Shown: piece after piece, positions 27,401-34,700 of the stretch
Layout: each line of letters opens with the position of its first letter
Numbering within the stretch: the first letter of the stretch is position 1
Assembly (NCBI RefSeq): GCF_040954835.1
Contig: NC_090706.1
Coordinates: 28,033,148 to 28,097,147 of the forward strand
Direction of reading: 5' to 3'
Length of the DNA stretch: 64,000 nt
From: Lepisosteus oculatus
Taxonomy: Eukaryota; Chordata; Actinopteri; Semionotiformes; Lepisosteidae
Translations under genes and position numbers: made by a program
Notes under the pieces: model-generated
Database searches by the model: none
Told to the model about the DNA's origin: nothing
What the model saw: the letters and a program-made list of their open reading frames with translations, nothing else

Positions 27401-30153
27401 TTAACATTGCTGCCTTTCAATGCTGGGGCCCTAGGTTCAATTCCAGACCTGGGGTGCTATCTGTGTGGAGTTTGCATGTTCTCCCTGTGTTCACATGGGT
27501 TTTCTCAGAGTGCTTCCCAGTGAAAAGACCTGCTGGCAGGTTAACTGGCTTCTGTGTGTGCCCTGTGATGAACTGGAGGCTCTCCCCTGGGACTCGATAC
27601 TGGTTGAAATGTTTAGAAAAGGGATGGAGGAATGGCTTGATTGCTCTGACACACAGGAAAGCCTGCTCTTTGACCTGTGAGAAAGGCTTCTCTGCTGTGG
27701 GTCTCAAGTTTCCCCAGGCAGGACAGGATGGATTACAGAACGATAGGATGTTGAGGAAACAGGAAACTCAGAACTGCAGTTTCTCAGTCACTACCTGGTC
27801 TGCTGTGTCTAATTGTCACAGAAGCTTTCTTCATGCTAGAGGACCTAAAAGTGAGATCTGTGCGTTAACAGAAATTGTGATATTCCTAGAAGGGTGCATG
27901 AAATGCAATAGATTGCATCGAATATTGACAGAGATGACAGAATACTTTTTTAAAATGGACTGACAGAAGACTGTTTTAAAATGCCAAGCTCTCCCCACTT
28001 TGATACACCATACCACCCCTCAAAATACAGCTACAGGTTGCCTCTTCAGAGCCTTTCCCTTGGGTTGAAGTGATTGCTTTTAAAATGGGTTCATGATGTT
28101 GTTCACAAGCAGTAGACCGAGAAGTAGTCAGATGACTTCAATCTCAGGCATCAGGGAAAGAATTACAGTTTTGATCAGCTCTACCCCACCTTTAGGGGAG
28201 AAACTGATGTTTAAAGACAGCAAGTCACAGACTACTAACTGAATCAATCAGAGGGCTGCACAGCTCACTGCACTTCATGCTGGGTTAGGGCTAGCAGGGC
28301 TATATAGCTTCAGGCTGGAGAGGCAGTGATCTGTCACACCTTGGGGAGCAGACAAGATCAACATAAAAAGTCCTAGAGCAAGGAAATAGTTCAACAACTA
28401 ATCTGATCTTTCAGATGCTGGCAGCTAATAAGCACCAACTTTTTTTTTTTTTTACAGCATAACACCAGAAATCTACACACAGAAGGGCTGAGTAAATGTA
28501 GCAAGCTTGCAAGAGCTAAAGTTTTTAAACTTCTGAAATACTTAGAATTACAAAAGGGGAAGTGATCCTTATTTTTATCAGGTGCACATCACACACTTTG
28601 TATCAGAACACCAACTGCCTCAAGGTGCTGCTCAGCAGCAGACGTGGTTAAGATGAGGCATCGGCTCTGCTTTACCCCCAGTCTGACAGTTTTCCTACTA
28701 GTACTGTACTACTTAAGACATTTTAACTACTCCTGTCTGTCAAACACACCCGGTTTAGGTTTATGAGTCTTACATTCTTCCTAGCAAGCGATCAAGTGGT
28801 GCTTACGACGTCGGAGTGCGTTAACACAAATAAAAATACAGTACCAACACTTACACCTGCAACTTTAATGCCTCTCGGGGAAATGTCAGGCCTGGGAGAA
28901 AGTGAGGCTACGGGGAACAGGATCCAGTGAGTGTTTCTGTGGATGAATTCTGTACTTACTCGTTTCTTTCTAGGCGTAAAACCAGCTCTTTCCCCTCTGC
29001 TGTTATCTTGATTTCCGCGTCCGGAGGAGGCTGATTTAAGGCATGAAAAGGGAAAACCAAGTGAGAAGAGGCACTGAAAGCAAAAACCGGACAGATAAAA
29101 GAATGGGTGTCTGAAGGGCTGTTGTACCTTTCATGTCAACATCTTCCCTGTAAAATATTTACCTTCCCTCAATAGAGAGCCGCACTGGAGTGCCAAACTT
29201 GCCAAGGTACGTAATAATTAAGCACTGAAATGCATTACCGAAATGTAGCTTATCTAAACTACACGATGCGACAGGTTTCAATTAAGGGATTTTGAAAGAA
29301 GCGAGGTCTGAAATGAACTGACCTTATTGCTGGAAGGTGACCTCTTCTGACGAGCAGGGCTCATCCACTGGGGAATTATAATTTCATATTGAGCTACGTG
29401 GTCAAGTCTGTGCGCTTTGTGGTCCGGCCACTGGGTTTCTGTAAGAATTATGAAAAGCGATCGATGGAATATTGGTCACCGCGTTGTCAAAGCACCGGGT
29501 AACGCAAAACCGGCTTCTCAATTCTTGAAATGTAATGTCTGAAGTGCTTAAGATGAAAGATCCAGAAAAAAGCCCAAAATGAACAATTAAAAATTGAAGT
29601 CGATATTCCGCTTACATTCACAGAAACGTATTCTGGTAGAAAATACGGTGTAACTATTTCAATAGTACGGATAGAGATTTTTACTTCAATTAACTTATTT
29701 TGAATGAACAAATCCCAGTGTTATTTTGCGCTGCATTTCATTTTGATTTCTAGCAAATTATTGCATTTGATTTCAAGCAATGCACATACACATGCAAAAA
29801 CTGTCCAATACACTAGTGAATATGCATTTCCTAATAAAATCTGCACGTTAATAAAATAACTCCAACACCATTTTTTTCCAACGAGACGTTTCTTTTGCAG
29901 TCACCATAAAATGCATTAATATATTTAAATGCAAAGCCATTTACGTTGAAGTCCTGCACCTCAAATGAAAAAAAAAACATATTTGCGTGCCAATGAACAA
30001 TATATTCTATAGAAGATCCGACTCACCTCCAAACGCTGCATGTCCATGCACAGCACATTTTAGAAGTCTGATATAAAATACATACAGATAAAAAAAGTGT
30101 TGTAATGCGCCGGCAACGCCAAGCCTGGAGCTTGGGTTCACAGAGTGATGCAT
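383..30153 (-). CDS. adam19: ADAM19 metalloprotease-disintegrin (gene level, C-terminal tail off window)
   Basis: This is a type I membrane zinc metalloprotease of the ADAM family, which sheds growth factors such as neuregulins and has disintegrin and cysteine-rich adhesion domains. Nineteen coding exons (each listed below) join in frame to about 771 residues. Domains in order are: signal peptide; prodomain with a cysteine-switch-like GTCGHRH in exon 6; furin site REKR at about residues 223-226; metalloprotease with [12 protein letters not shown] (H368, E369, H372, H378) and Met-turn CIMAS near M395; disintegrin; cysteine-rich; EGF-like; and a transmembrane segment near 727-748 followed by CCYKHR. 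I chose ADAM19 over ADAM12 or ADAM33 because the wording of the catalytic, disintegrin and EGF exons fits ADAM19 best and SOX30 is the next gene, as in human. All catalytic residues are present. The remaining proline-rich tail lies left of position 383. Confidence 0.88.
968..1076 (-). CDS. adam19: ADAM19 exon 18: EGF-like domain
   Basis: The exon encodes [20 protein letters not shown] and [12 protein letters not shown], the EGF-like module of ADAM19 (CNNNQNCHCLPGWAPPFC). The acceptor is ctgctcag and the donor is cgcaca|gtaagg. Confidence 0.93.
1180..1710 (+). other. Pyrimidine-rich stretch ending in a polyadenylation-like signal
   Basis: This part of ADAM19 intron 17 is strongly C/T-rich on the plus strand and ends near 1703-1708 with an aataaa. 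It resembles the 3' end of a fish retroelement, but I cannot name the family. The long open frame across it reflects base composition. Confidence 0.25.
1916..1993 (-). CDS. adam19: ADAM19 exon 17: end of cysteine-rich, start of EGF-like
   Basis: The 78-base exon encodes [20 protein letters not shown] and KCNGHG, matching [26 protein letters not shown]. The acceptor is gcaacag and the donor is cacggg|gtaagc. It is too short to appear as an open frame and was found by homology. Confidence 0.92.
2887..3100 (-). CDS. adam19: ADAM19 exon 16: cysteine-rich domain
   Basis: The exon encodes [10 protein letters not shown], then [28 protein letters not shown] and [18 protein letters not shown], a clear match to ADAM19. 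The acceptor tttgcaag is non-CAG but fits the phase. The donor is cgggag|gtgagg. Confidence 0.92.
4108..4216 (-). CDS. adam19: ADAM19 exon 15: cysteine-rich domain
   Basis: The exon encodes [36 protein letters not shown], matching [23 protein letters not shown] of ADAM19. The acceptor is cctcag and the donor is agcag|gtgagg. Reading frame is kept on both sides. Confidence 0.93.
4633..4672 (+). repeat. (TTG)n microsatellite
   Basis: About twelve ttg units follow a poly-T run, in ADAM19 intron 14. The apparent poly-glutamine frame on the minus strand is this microsatellite read in antisense. Confidence 0.9.
4715..4910 (-). CDS. adam19: ADAM19 exon 14: disintegrin loop and cysteine-rich start
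   Basis: The exon encodes [20 protein letters not shown], then [32 protein letters not shown] and LLWGPG. The disintegrin loop CREPSGQCD has no RGD, as usual for ADAM19. The donor is gccgg|gtgagt. Confidence 0.95.
5172..5261 (-). CDS. adam19: ADAM19 exon 13: disintegrin
   Basis: The 90-base exon encodes [20 protein letters not shown] and [10 protein letters not shown], the cysteine pattern of the disintegrin domain. Phase is 0 on both sides. The acceptor is gcgtgcag and the donor is tgcaag|gtgctg. Confidence 0.94.
5890..6128 (+). repeat. GATT-rich degenerate tandem array
   Basis: About 240 bases of gattgattgattgg variants with ttg and atc interruptions lie just downstream, in the sense of transcription, of the donor of ADAM19 exon 12. 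Confidence 0.85.
6203..6380 (-). CDS. adam19: ADAM19 exon 12: catalytic end and disintegrin start
   Basis: The exon encodes [20 protein letters not shown], then [20 protein letters not shown] and [15 protein letters not shown]. It matches ADAM19 almost word for word. A GATT-rich repeat begins about 75 bases beyond its donor. Confidence 0.95.
7008..7147 (-). CDS. adam19: ADAM19 exon 11: zinc-binding active site
   Basis: The exon encodes [14 protein letters not shown] followed by [12 protein letters not shown], the zinc motif HExxHxxGxxHD, then [19 protein letters not shown] with the Met-turn methionine. All three zinc-binding histidines and the catalytic Glu are present, so the protease should be active. 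The exon has phase 0 at its start and ends with two bases of a Gly codon. Confidence 0.95.
7238..7582 (-). repeat. tRNA-headed SINE, near full length
   Basis: In minus orientation it starts with a tRNA-like head and passes through tgtggagtttgcatgttc and the cctcccacagtccaaaag body. It ends in a gatggatggg tail. This is the DANA/HE1-like architecture known from fishes. It sits in ADAM19 intron 10, about 91 bases upstream of the exon 11 acceptor. Confidence 0.85.
7768..7852 (-). CDS. adam19: ADAM19 exon 10: catalytic domain
   Basis: The exon encodes [20 protein letters not shown] and YQSGGVNS, matching MSFHGTTIGLAPLMAMCSVYQSGGVN. The first base completes the Thr codon split with exon 9. The donor is aactcg|gtaaga. 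Confidence 0.93.
8540..8700 (-). repeat. Possible fossil DNA-transposon end
   Basis: The minus strand reads gtaattcgttcccagaaacc, later cctttatttcttatggggaa, wording typical of pogo/Tigger-like transposon ends. I could not pair it with an opposite end, so this is a weak call. Confidence 0.25.
8905..9442 (+). repeat. 5S-headed SINE, 5' truncated, with (ATT)n tail
   Basis: It starts inside the 5S-like head (ctcctgggaaaaactaagg) and contains the body motifs ccagcagggggcgctcaccc and ggatgacacgtaaaaccgag. It ends with tgtaaagtgctttgagtgg, then ctatataagtgtaagc, then about fourteen att units. The tail ends 40 bases from the donor of ADAM19 exon 9. Confidence 0.9.
9482..9648 (-). CDS. adam19: ADAM19 exon 9: catalytic domain
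   Basis: The exon encodes [20 protein letters not shown], later [19 protein letters not shown] and DNAQLVT, closely matching the ADAM19 NIRIALVGLEVWT...DNAQLITG segment. Downstream of its donor (gtgac|gtaagt) lies the tail of a 5S-headed SINE. Confidence 0.93.
10151..10222 (-). CDS. adam19: ADAM19 exon 8: catalytic domain
   Basis: The 72-base exon encodes [20 protein letters not shown] and then YVDK, matching EFQKHRHDLDKTKHKLIEIANYVDK of ADAM19-type proteases. The acceptor is gtgtgcag and the donor is gacaag|gtgaga. Confidence 0.9.
10430..10712 (+). repeat. Degenerate minisatellite, about 33-36 bp unit
   Basis: Imperfect repeats of gatgatgtaatgtccttgg and tgctcttgatg lie in ADAM19 intron 7. 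The minus-strand open frame across it is a repeat artefact. Confidence 0.75.
11072..11137 (-). CDS. adam19: ADAM19 exon 7: furin site and start of catalytic domain
   Basis: The 66-base exon encodes [20 protein letters not shown] plus AE. With the last Arg of exon 6 it makes REKR|DL, a furin consensus that would release the prodomain. [10 protein letters not shown] is the standard beginning of the reprolysin domain. Phase is 0 on both sides. Confidence 0.88.
11588..11786 (-). CDS. adam19: ADAM19 exon 6: prodomain with cysteine switch
   Basis: The exon encodes [19 protein letters not shown] and onward. The Cys in [10 protein letters not shown] sits where ADAM19 has its inhibitory cysteine-switch residue. 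The exon ends TEQHGR before donor gcaga|gtgagg, contributing the first Arg of the furin site. The Asp/His-rich part after the cysteine is diverged from mammals. Confidence 0.88.
11944..12067 (+). repeat. 5S-headed SINE, 3' fragment
   Basis: Only the last 120 bases of the element are present, from catccaggtggggctgcac to the (att)n tail. Confidence 0.88.
12291..12706 (+). repeat. 5S-headed SINE, internally shortened
   Basis: The head is complete (catatcaccctgcaactcac, gtcagtacctggatgggaga), the middle is shortened, and the copy reaches the gtccagaaaagtgctgtata tail. Confidence 0.9.
13449..13982 (-). repeat. 5S-headed SINE, full length
   Basis: A minus-strand copy running from the (att)n tail (13449) to the 5S-like head (ctcagcaggtgtgagcctgg) and the atatcaccctgcag start. 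Confidence 0.9.
14005..14225 (+). repeat. tRNA-like SINE (second family)
   Basis: It has an A-box-like agtgtggcacagcggtcag and a B-box ggttcaaatcc. The body includes ccctgagcaaggtcctgaa, the fish SINE wording cctgagcaaggccctta. It lies directly against the head of the preceding 5S-headed SINE. Confidence 0.65.
14529..14605 (-). CDS. adam19: ADAM19 exon 5: prodomain
   Basis: The 77-base exon encodes [14 protein letters not shown], then [11 protein letters not shown]. It is the conserved DHCFYHGTVR...LSTCRGIRG segment of ADAM prodomains. The acceptor is ctgttgcag and the donor is ctgcg|gtgaga. The split Arg codon is completed by exon 6. Confidence 0.92.
14865..16498 (+). mobile_element. Complete Tc1/mariner transposon
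   Basis: The element is bounded by TA and by terminal inverted repeats of about 215 bases (left 14867 to about 15082, right about 16279 to 16496). The repeats begin cagtgccttgcgaaagtatt on one side and cagtgcattgcgaaagtatt on the other. They differ at only a few positions over their length by eye. They enclose one uninterrupted transposase gene. It lies in ADAM19 intron 4, antisense to the host gene. Intact ends plus an intact gene suggest recent arrival. Confidence 0.93.
15258..16277 (+). CDS. Tc1 transposase, intact, 339 aa
   Basis: This is a cut-and-paste transposase of the Tc1 branch of the Tc1/mariner superfamily, which binds the terminal inverted repeats and inserts at TA. The N-terminal region has a helix-turn-helix ([20 protein letters not shown], residues about 25-44) and a GRPSKLS motif before the second helix domain. 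Catalytic residues fit DD34E: D in VLWSDETK, D in FQQDNDPKH, and E in [11 protein letters not shown] with 34 residues between the last two. The usual family length is about 340, so nothing is missing. The start ATG is 24 bases after the leader cttgaaagcgcag-type region. Whether it is active cannot be seen from sequence. Confidence 0.95.
   Translation: MKTKEHTRQVRNTVVEKFKAGFGYKKISQASNIPRSTVQAIILKWKEYQTTANLPRPGRPSKLSAQTRRRLIRDAAKRPMITLDELQRTTAEVGESVHRTTISLTLHKSGLYGRVARRKPFLKDIHKKSRLKFATSHLGDTPNMWKKVLWSDETKIELFGHNAKQYVWRKSNTAHHPQHTIPTVKHGGGSIMVWACFSSAGTGKMVKIEGKMDAAKYRTILDENLLESAKDLKLGQRFIFQQDNDPKHTAKSTKEWFTNKCIQVFEWPGQSPDLNPIENLWKELKTAVHKRSPSNLTELELFCKEEWARISVSRCAKLIETYPKRLAAVIAAKGGSTKY
16685..16763 (-). 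CDS. adam19: ADAM19 exon 4: prodomain
   Basis: The exon encodes [19 protein letters not shown] and onward, matching QLFAPSYTETHYTSSG of ADAM19. The first base completes the Glu codon begun in exon 3. The donor is aacgcg|gtgagt. A complete Tc1 element ends 187 bases downstream in the following intron. Confidence 0.88.
16825..17045 (+). repeat. CT/GT-rich microsatellite
   Basis: Mixed tctctctgtgtgtgtc repeats. In the sense of ADAM19 this is a purine-rich tract 60 bases upstream of the exon 4 acceptor. Confidence 0.9.
18308..18776 (+). repeat. Unclassified interspersed repeat, copy 1
   Basis: This stretch is clearly homologous to 33569-34010 in the SOX30 intron (shared: tttacccagcaacagtatga, cagaatgtct, catgcgcatgaataa, gactctgcttgaccacacc). 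The second copy is inside a decayed Tc1-like element, so this may be an internal piece of the same family. Confidence 0.75.
18880..19440 (-). repeat. Possible LTR-retroelement noncoding end
   Basis: The style of the minus strand (ccgagatccctccctagagg near one end, a tttaaa promoter-like site, repeated glutamine-less spacers) resembles the noncoding ends of fish gypsy-type elements. No coding domain or second terminal repeat was seen, so the call is weak. Confidence 0.25.
22470..22795 (+). repeat. Minisatellite, 53-56 bp unit, about six copies
   Basis: Repeats of gtctgcacacatctaggctc, then tgcattgttgtgcatcgtga. Units differ from each other by several bases and by short insertions. Confidence 0.88.
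23745..23790 (+). repeat. tRNA-headed SINE, small fragment
   Basis: The phrase tgtgccctgtgatgaactga followed by cgtcccacca is the 3' body of the DANA-like SINE. Confidence 0.55.
24223..24360 (+). mobile_element. Penelope-like retroelement terminal fragment (tentative)
   Basis: It contains aataggtttattccatgctg, a purine-rich stretch, then caacgtttcggccgtggagc and cttcttcaggtgtc. A second copy of the first part is at 47411-47554. On the minus strand the end reads CTGAAGA, a short GGC/GCC hairpin, then GAAAC, which fits a hammerhead-ribozyme core as found in Penelope-like elements. The family assignment is from memory of that motif. Confidence 0.45.
24540..24745 (-). repeat. tRNA-like SINE (second family)
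   Basis: On the minus strand: ggggcggagcagtggtcctg, ggttcaaatcccac B-box, cctgagcaaggccctttacc, ccaactgctccaggggcgc. Same family as 14005-14225. Confidence 0.8.
24865..24965 (+). repeat. tRNA-headed SINE, 3' end with gatggatgg tail
   Basis: It contains gccaggacaggctctgact, then gaaaatggatggatggatg, the tail of the DANA-like family. Confidence 0.75.
25625..25905 (-). repeat. 5S-rRNA-derived SINE, divergent subfamily
   Basis: On the minus strand the head reads agatctcagaagctaagcag, then ctgggatgggagatctccta, closer to real 5S rRNA than the other copies in the window. The body beyond it (catctttgatattcatt...) differs from the main family. It has lost the 5S ends and has substitutions, so it is a SINE and not a 5S gene. 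Confidence 0.7.
25939..26734 (+). mobile_element. Decayed Tc1-like element, internally deleted
   Basis: Short terminal inverted repeats match (left atactaatgaaaaaaagaaa, right ending tttcttttttccatcagtat). Between them are a transposase N-terminus ([19 protein letters not shown] at 26203) with helix-turn-helix, and then [20 protein letters not shown]. The frame shifts near 26450 into [20 protein letters not shown]. The later part stops after [10 protein letters not shown], so the second and third catalytic residues are deleted. It is nonfunctional and a different Tc1 family from the one at 15 kb. Confidence 0.85.
27384..27637 (+). repeat. tRNA-headed SINE, near full length
   Basis: It reads gggacagtggttaacattgc (A-box side), ggttcaattcc (B-box), ctgtgtggagtttgcatgtt and ccctgtgatgaactggagg, with a short ggatggaggaatgg tail. 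Confidence 0.85.
28960..29030 (-). CDS. adam19: ADAM19 exon 3: prodomain
   Basis: The 71-base exon encodes [20 protein letters not shown] followed by ERNE, matching the AELRVMAEGRELILDLEKNE segment of ADAM19. The acceptor is aaatcag after a long pyrimidine tract and the donor is acga|gtaagt. The next exon lies 12 kb away. Confidence 0.85.
29323..29438 (-). CDS. adam19: ADAM19 exon 2: prodomain start
   Basis: The exon lies between acceptor cttacag and donor ataag|gtcagt and encodes a segment with [16 protein letters not shown]. This matches the ELIIPQWKTS segment that begins the ADAM19 prodomain. A second AG 8 bases further into the exon (tggccg start at 29430) is an alternative acceptor, but it would break the phase with exon 1. 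Confidence 0.8.
30027..30153 (-). CDS. adam19: ADAM19 exon 1: start codon and signal peptide
   Basis: The ATG is at 30153-30151 and opens 42 codons plus one base, ending at a strong donor (ggag|gtgagt). The peptide begins MHHSVNPSS and has a hydrophobic stretch ([14 protein letters not shown]) followed by small residues (AVHGHA), as expected for a signal peptide. The leftover single base joins the two leading bases of exon 2 in frame. No other start upstream of exon 2 gives this phase and a hydrophobic leader. The N-terminus is not conserved enough to confirm by homology. Confidence 0.62.
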
Positions 30154-31390
30154 TGGGAAAAAAAACGGGGTAAAAATACAAGCTCCTCGGTCAATACAGT
30201 ACCGCGTTCTCGCTTTTGTGTTGGTTTGTGGTAACGCGATACAGCTCGCAAGGAGCTATTAGCGTAAGATTCCGACTGTGCACTCTTCGCATCGCGGTTA
30301 TGTGCACGCCAGCTCCTCCTCCTTGTCTGGATGCTAGCCGCAGTTCTAGGGAGCTCTCGTTGGGCCGAAGAGGAGAGCCCCGAGGACGGACTGGCAGGCG
30401 CCACAATTGTGGTCCAAAACCTTTTTTTTGTTGTTGTCGTTAAGGGAGGGTCGGGTGATGTATCATAAATGGTGACACTTTCGTCTTGATTCTTAAGAAA
30501 AATGATAAAAGAGGTAGTTTAAAAAAACAACAACAGTATTGCTCAAAATGAATCTTGAATCCATTTAGTAAGTCAATTAAAAAGAGGGCAGGGCTAGGGC
30601 TTTTCTGGATGTTACGTTTTTTGTCCAAAACATGATTTACCACCCCGCGCATAGAACTTAAACGAATGTGAAAATATACGGGTTTTCACAGAATGAAGCG
30701 CCTTTAGAATACCTCATATTAAAAGTGGATAGTAGATTAGCCGTGTTTGAACATATTGACGTGAAACATTTTTGTTTCACTGTAAAGCAGAACAGAACGA
30801 TGGGAAGCTCCGATATAGCCTGTGTGCACCAGGCAAGACAACAGAACAAGGAAACACATTTCAGTTGAGGAAGAAATGTCAACTAGAAAAAAATCCCCAT
30901 GTGACATATTCAACCCATTACTTCACTACTATCACCTTCTATTTTGCATTTGTTTAGAGGTGATCAAAACATTTCATAATAACAGAACACTATAGAACAC
31001 TCTCAAAAGCTTCTCAATAGCAAATTTATTGGAGAGTGAAATGGGGCATACTTTTGACATGGAGCAATTGAAGTAAATTCCTTTCAAAACACCCACATTG
31101 ATTTTATACACAGTATATTATCTCTAGTAATGTGACCGGAACATACATGGAAGTATTCCATTACAGCTGGGTAAGCATGAGAACAAAATCTTTGGAGTCT
31201 CAGATTACAAGACAATCCTAAAACAGAAATGACAGTTAAAAGAATCATGCTGCTCTTTTTCTTAAAAAAAAAAAACTATGATTCAGACCATGAGCAACAT
31301 GCAATATAAAACGGGAAAATCTGAAGTGTTTCTATTCCAGTATGTTATCCAGCCCACGGCCTTGCTGTGAAACGGTCCTCTACAGTCCAG
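30154..31390. other. ADAM19 upstream / SOX30 downstream interval
   Basis: Contains the presumed ADAM19 5' UTR and promoter (30154-30450, moderately GC-rich, no clear TATA box) and the SOX30 3' UTR. On the minus strand an AATAAA at 31030-31025 is the best SOX30 polyadenylation candidate, about 360 bases after the stop. 30450-31020 shows nothing else I can name. Confidence 0.45.
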
Positions 31391-31748
31391 TTATAAAACC
31401 CTCAGCACTCGCTCCTCGCCCTCCTCCTCTTCGTCGTCCGAGTCCGTGACGTTGACTCTCTGCAGGCGGGGGGGCTGTGGCAGGGGGGCGCTGAAGACGC
31501 CGATGTCCAGCGCCGGCCCCAGGCCCAGGTACTCCTCCGAGCTGTGGCTGGAGGGACAGGCCTGGCCAGGCCGCGGGCCTGCCCTGGGCCCTCCGGCCTC
31601 CACGCCCGCTCTGAAGGGATAGTCACGGTTCAAAGCAGAAAACATGGCCTCGTGCTTCTGATAGTGCTCCTCATAGTAGCCGAAAAAGTCTGCCATGGGG
31701 TTGGGGTACTCAGTGTAGTTGAATGGAGTGCGGTTGTAAGGACAAGGG
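31391..31748 (-). CDS. sox30: SOX30 exon 5: C-terminus and stop
   Basis: It encodes [20 protein letters not shown], then [20 protein letters not shown], and ends [21 protein letters not shown] with stop at 31393-31391. This matches the SOX30 end (CPYSRPPFGYG...YYEDRYPKHEGIFSTLNRDY...VNVTDSDEEEEEKVL). Confidence 0.93.
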
Positions 31749-34700
31749 CTGGAAAATAAAGTGCCATTTTGTTATAAGAAAGCGCATTATTGCGAGCACC
31801 ATAAAGCATTTAAAATGCCCAATACCATTGTCAATGAAAGCCGTAGAACACCACCCTTTAATAACATTGATTACATTTATAAATTTACTTCAAAAATCTT
31901 CAAAGTTGCTCTTTGTTTTGGTTTTTAAAAAATTCATTCTGTGAGAACTTAACATGATACGCTGATGTTTTTGCCAATCTCTTAATGTATATACACTATA
32001 AACACTACTAAAGAGCTGATACTTTAAAAGTATCACTTAAAACATTTCTTTTCCCAATTATGTTGAAAATAAAAATAAATGAGATACTAGAAAGGAGTGC
32101 CAAAGAGATTTGGTACAGCACATACCTAGGACTGCATTTTAAACAGCGGTGGCTCGTAATGTGAAACACACAGTAATTTAAGGGATTTCCAATTATTCTC
32201 CGCACTAAACCTTTTTAAATGTTGGCTAACAAAATGTGGAAATCTCACTTTGCAATGAATCTTGTTATCCTTTTCGATTGTCATATTTTTTTCCCCCAAT
32301 ATTGTGCTTGGTGTTGTCCGGAAAATATTGTTTCAATCAATTTAACAGTGCGTTTTTGCAGGTTAGTTTCTTTGTTCTTCACAACAGGTATTTCACTGAA
32401 CCTGTATTTCTCTTATACAAGCATAAAGGAGGACAGGAATGAGGCCTTCATTAACAGAAGTGACAATGACAGGCTATGACCTGTGACGGGTGTGTTTTTA
32501 AGATTGCCACAAAGACCACATGGATTGAAAATGAGCAAAATGGCAAGGAGCCTCATCTTTGATTACTCTTCAACAGGGCCCGTCTTCAATTTGTTAATGC
32601 TACACCTTACGAGTTACCACTGAATCCAATAGGATTTCTAGCATTATGTACAGCAAAAATGCCAATGGGTGCTGACCTGGGTGCGAAGAAGTGTGGTCCT
32701 GGTAGAAAGAATGGAGGAGGGTAGGGGAATGGCGGGGCAGGAAAGAGAGCGGCTGGGTGTGCCAGGGGGCGAGGGGGGAAGATGGGAGGGGGGTGGAGGA
32801 CTGGAACGCCTAGCTGGGAGTCTCTGGAGCAGACTGGCATGTTGGCATGGGGGATCTCTTTGGATTTGGGCAGCTCGGGAGCAGCGCTGCACTGAGGTTG
32901 GGTGCTGTGTTTTGTCTCGGGGCTTTCACGCACAATATCCCCAGGCACAAGAGGAAACTTGAGCTCAGGCAGGCTGCGCAGGGGAGCTGGCATGGCTACA
33001 CTGTGGCTGGCTTCAGTCTTTACTGGCAGGATAGTAGATGAGGCTGGCACTGGCTGGCAAGGCGGGAGGCAGGCAGTTGGAAGGATCACCTGAACTGGAC
33101 TAGCTGGCTGAAACACAGTTACTGGGGCTGAATCCTGAGCAGTGCTGACTGTTGCCTGAATAACAGAATGCTGACTATTTCCTGCAAAAGAGACATCTTA
33201 TATAGAGAATCAAACTGTATATTTGACTTTTCTAGTTTCTAAATACATCATGGTTTTAGGACACCATCTGACCTTTACGTAAAGATAGACAGAATTCAAA
33301 TATTCATGGACAAAGAGGGTTGTCATTTCATCATGTATGCTAGCAAGAGTTTTATATTGATTAATATATTATACAGCATATTCTGCACATCCAGAACAGA
33401 TCTGAACCATTCATATACAATGTGGTGAAAAACTAAGTACACCCTCCAGATTTTTTTAACACAGACATATTGACCTTCATCTAGTCCTCTCCAAGTACTA
33501 AATAAAAATAACTAATTTCCTTTGACAAATAACACCAAAATTCTACTTTTCCATTATTTGTTTTGATGAAGAATTTTAGTATTTACCTTTTTTAAAGTGT
33601 ATAAGATAGTGACAAGTTGGCTTTGAAACAAGTCTTTTACCCAGCAACAGTATGAAAGAACAATTGCAAGCATATTATTTGACTTTTTTTATATTAATGC
33701 TACAACAGCAGAATGTCTACCTCATTTCACACCTTTTATTTATATACTTCTTTTTGCATGAATGTGGTCAATTAGAGAAAAACAACTCCTAATATGGAAA
33801 CTTAGAAGGAGCTTTCCCATGTGAATTTGCTGTATAAAACTCATTGCATTTACCATCTCGTTGGAGAGGTTACTCACAGATCTGTACAAGAGGCTGCTCT
33901 CAGGTCTGCATGATTATATCCTCCTCATGCGCATGAATAAAGCACTCTGCTTGACCACACCTAACCTGAGTGAAGAGTTTTCTTTGACAATTTCTAAACT
34001 TTTCTTCGACAGTTTCATCAGACTGGGAAGAGTTACAAAGCCATTTCTAAACAATATGAAGTCCATCATTCCCCACTGAGAAAGATCATCTTCAAATGAA
34101 GAAAATTCAAGACCTTTGCCGATCTACCCAAGAGAGACCAATCTACCAAATTCACAACCAAATGTACAAACAGAACAGCTCCAAAAAAAGATCTTGGAAT
34201 GGCCAAGTGAAAGTCCAGACCTACACCCTTTACACCCTTCACCCTTCCAGAAGCCTCTGGGATTCTCTGGCAGGACCAGAGAAGAGCTGTGGGTCTAAGA
34301 AAACCCTCACATATCACAGAGGTGAAGGAAGACTGAGACAGAATACCTCCCAGTCAATGTGAGAAATCAATCGCCTATTACAGGAAACGTTTAATTCAAG
34401 TTATTGTTGCTCAAGGGGTTGCCACAAGTTACTGATCAAGGGGTGCACTTACTTTTCACAAAAATATTGAATACTGAACGAGTTTTTAAAAATAAATCAA
34501 GGAGTACGGTGTGTTATTTGTCAAATGAGTTAGTTTTATCTCCTATTAGGACTTGTTGGGGACTTGGGGATGGTCAAATATATCTATGTTCAACCATGAA
34601 CTCTTAAGGGTATTTTTATCACCACACTATCTAACAGTGAACTGTAAGTGGAACAAACATTGCTTTGTTTCATAGAACGTATTTAAAAAAAAAAACATTA

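Larger units (their letters stand above)
16764..28959 (-). other. ADAM19 intron 3 (12.2 kb)
   Basis: I found no coding exon here. Contents seen: a CT/GT microsatellite (16825-17045), an orphan repeat shared with the SOX30 intron (18308-18776), a retroelement-like stretch (about 18880-19440), a 53-56 bp minisatellite (22470-22795), a Penelope-like fragment (24223-24360), SINE pieces (23745-23790, 24540-24745, 24865-24965, 25625-25905, 27384-27637) and a decayed Tc1 (25939-26734). The rest (about 17050-18300, 19450-22470, 22800-23740, 27640-28950) shows nothing I can name. Confidence 0.7.

Noticed and set aside
27214..27963. 249-codon plus-strand frame
   Set aside because: More than a third of it is a tRNA-headed SINE; the rest has no domain.
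30138..30404. 88-codon minus-strand frame as ADAM19 exon 1
   Set aside because: It is Arg/Ser-rich without a signal peptide and its phase does not fit exon 2; the shorter frame starting at 30153 does.
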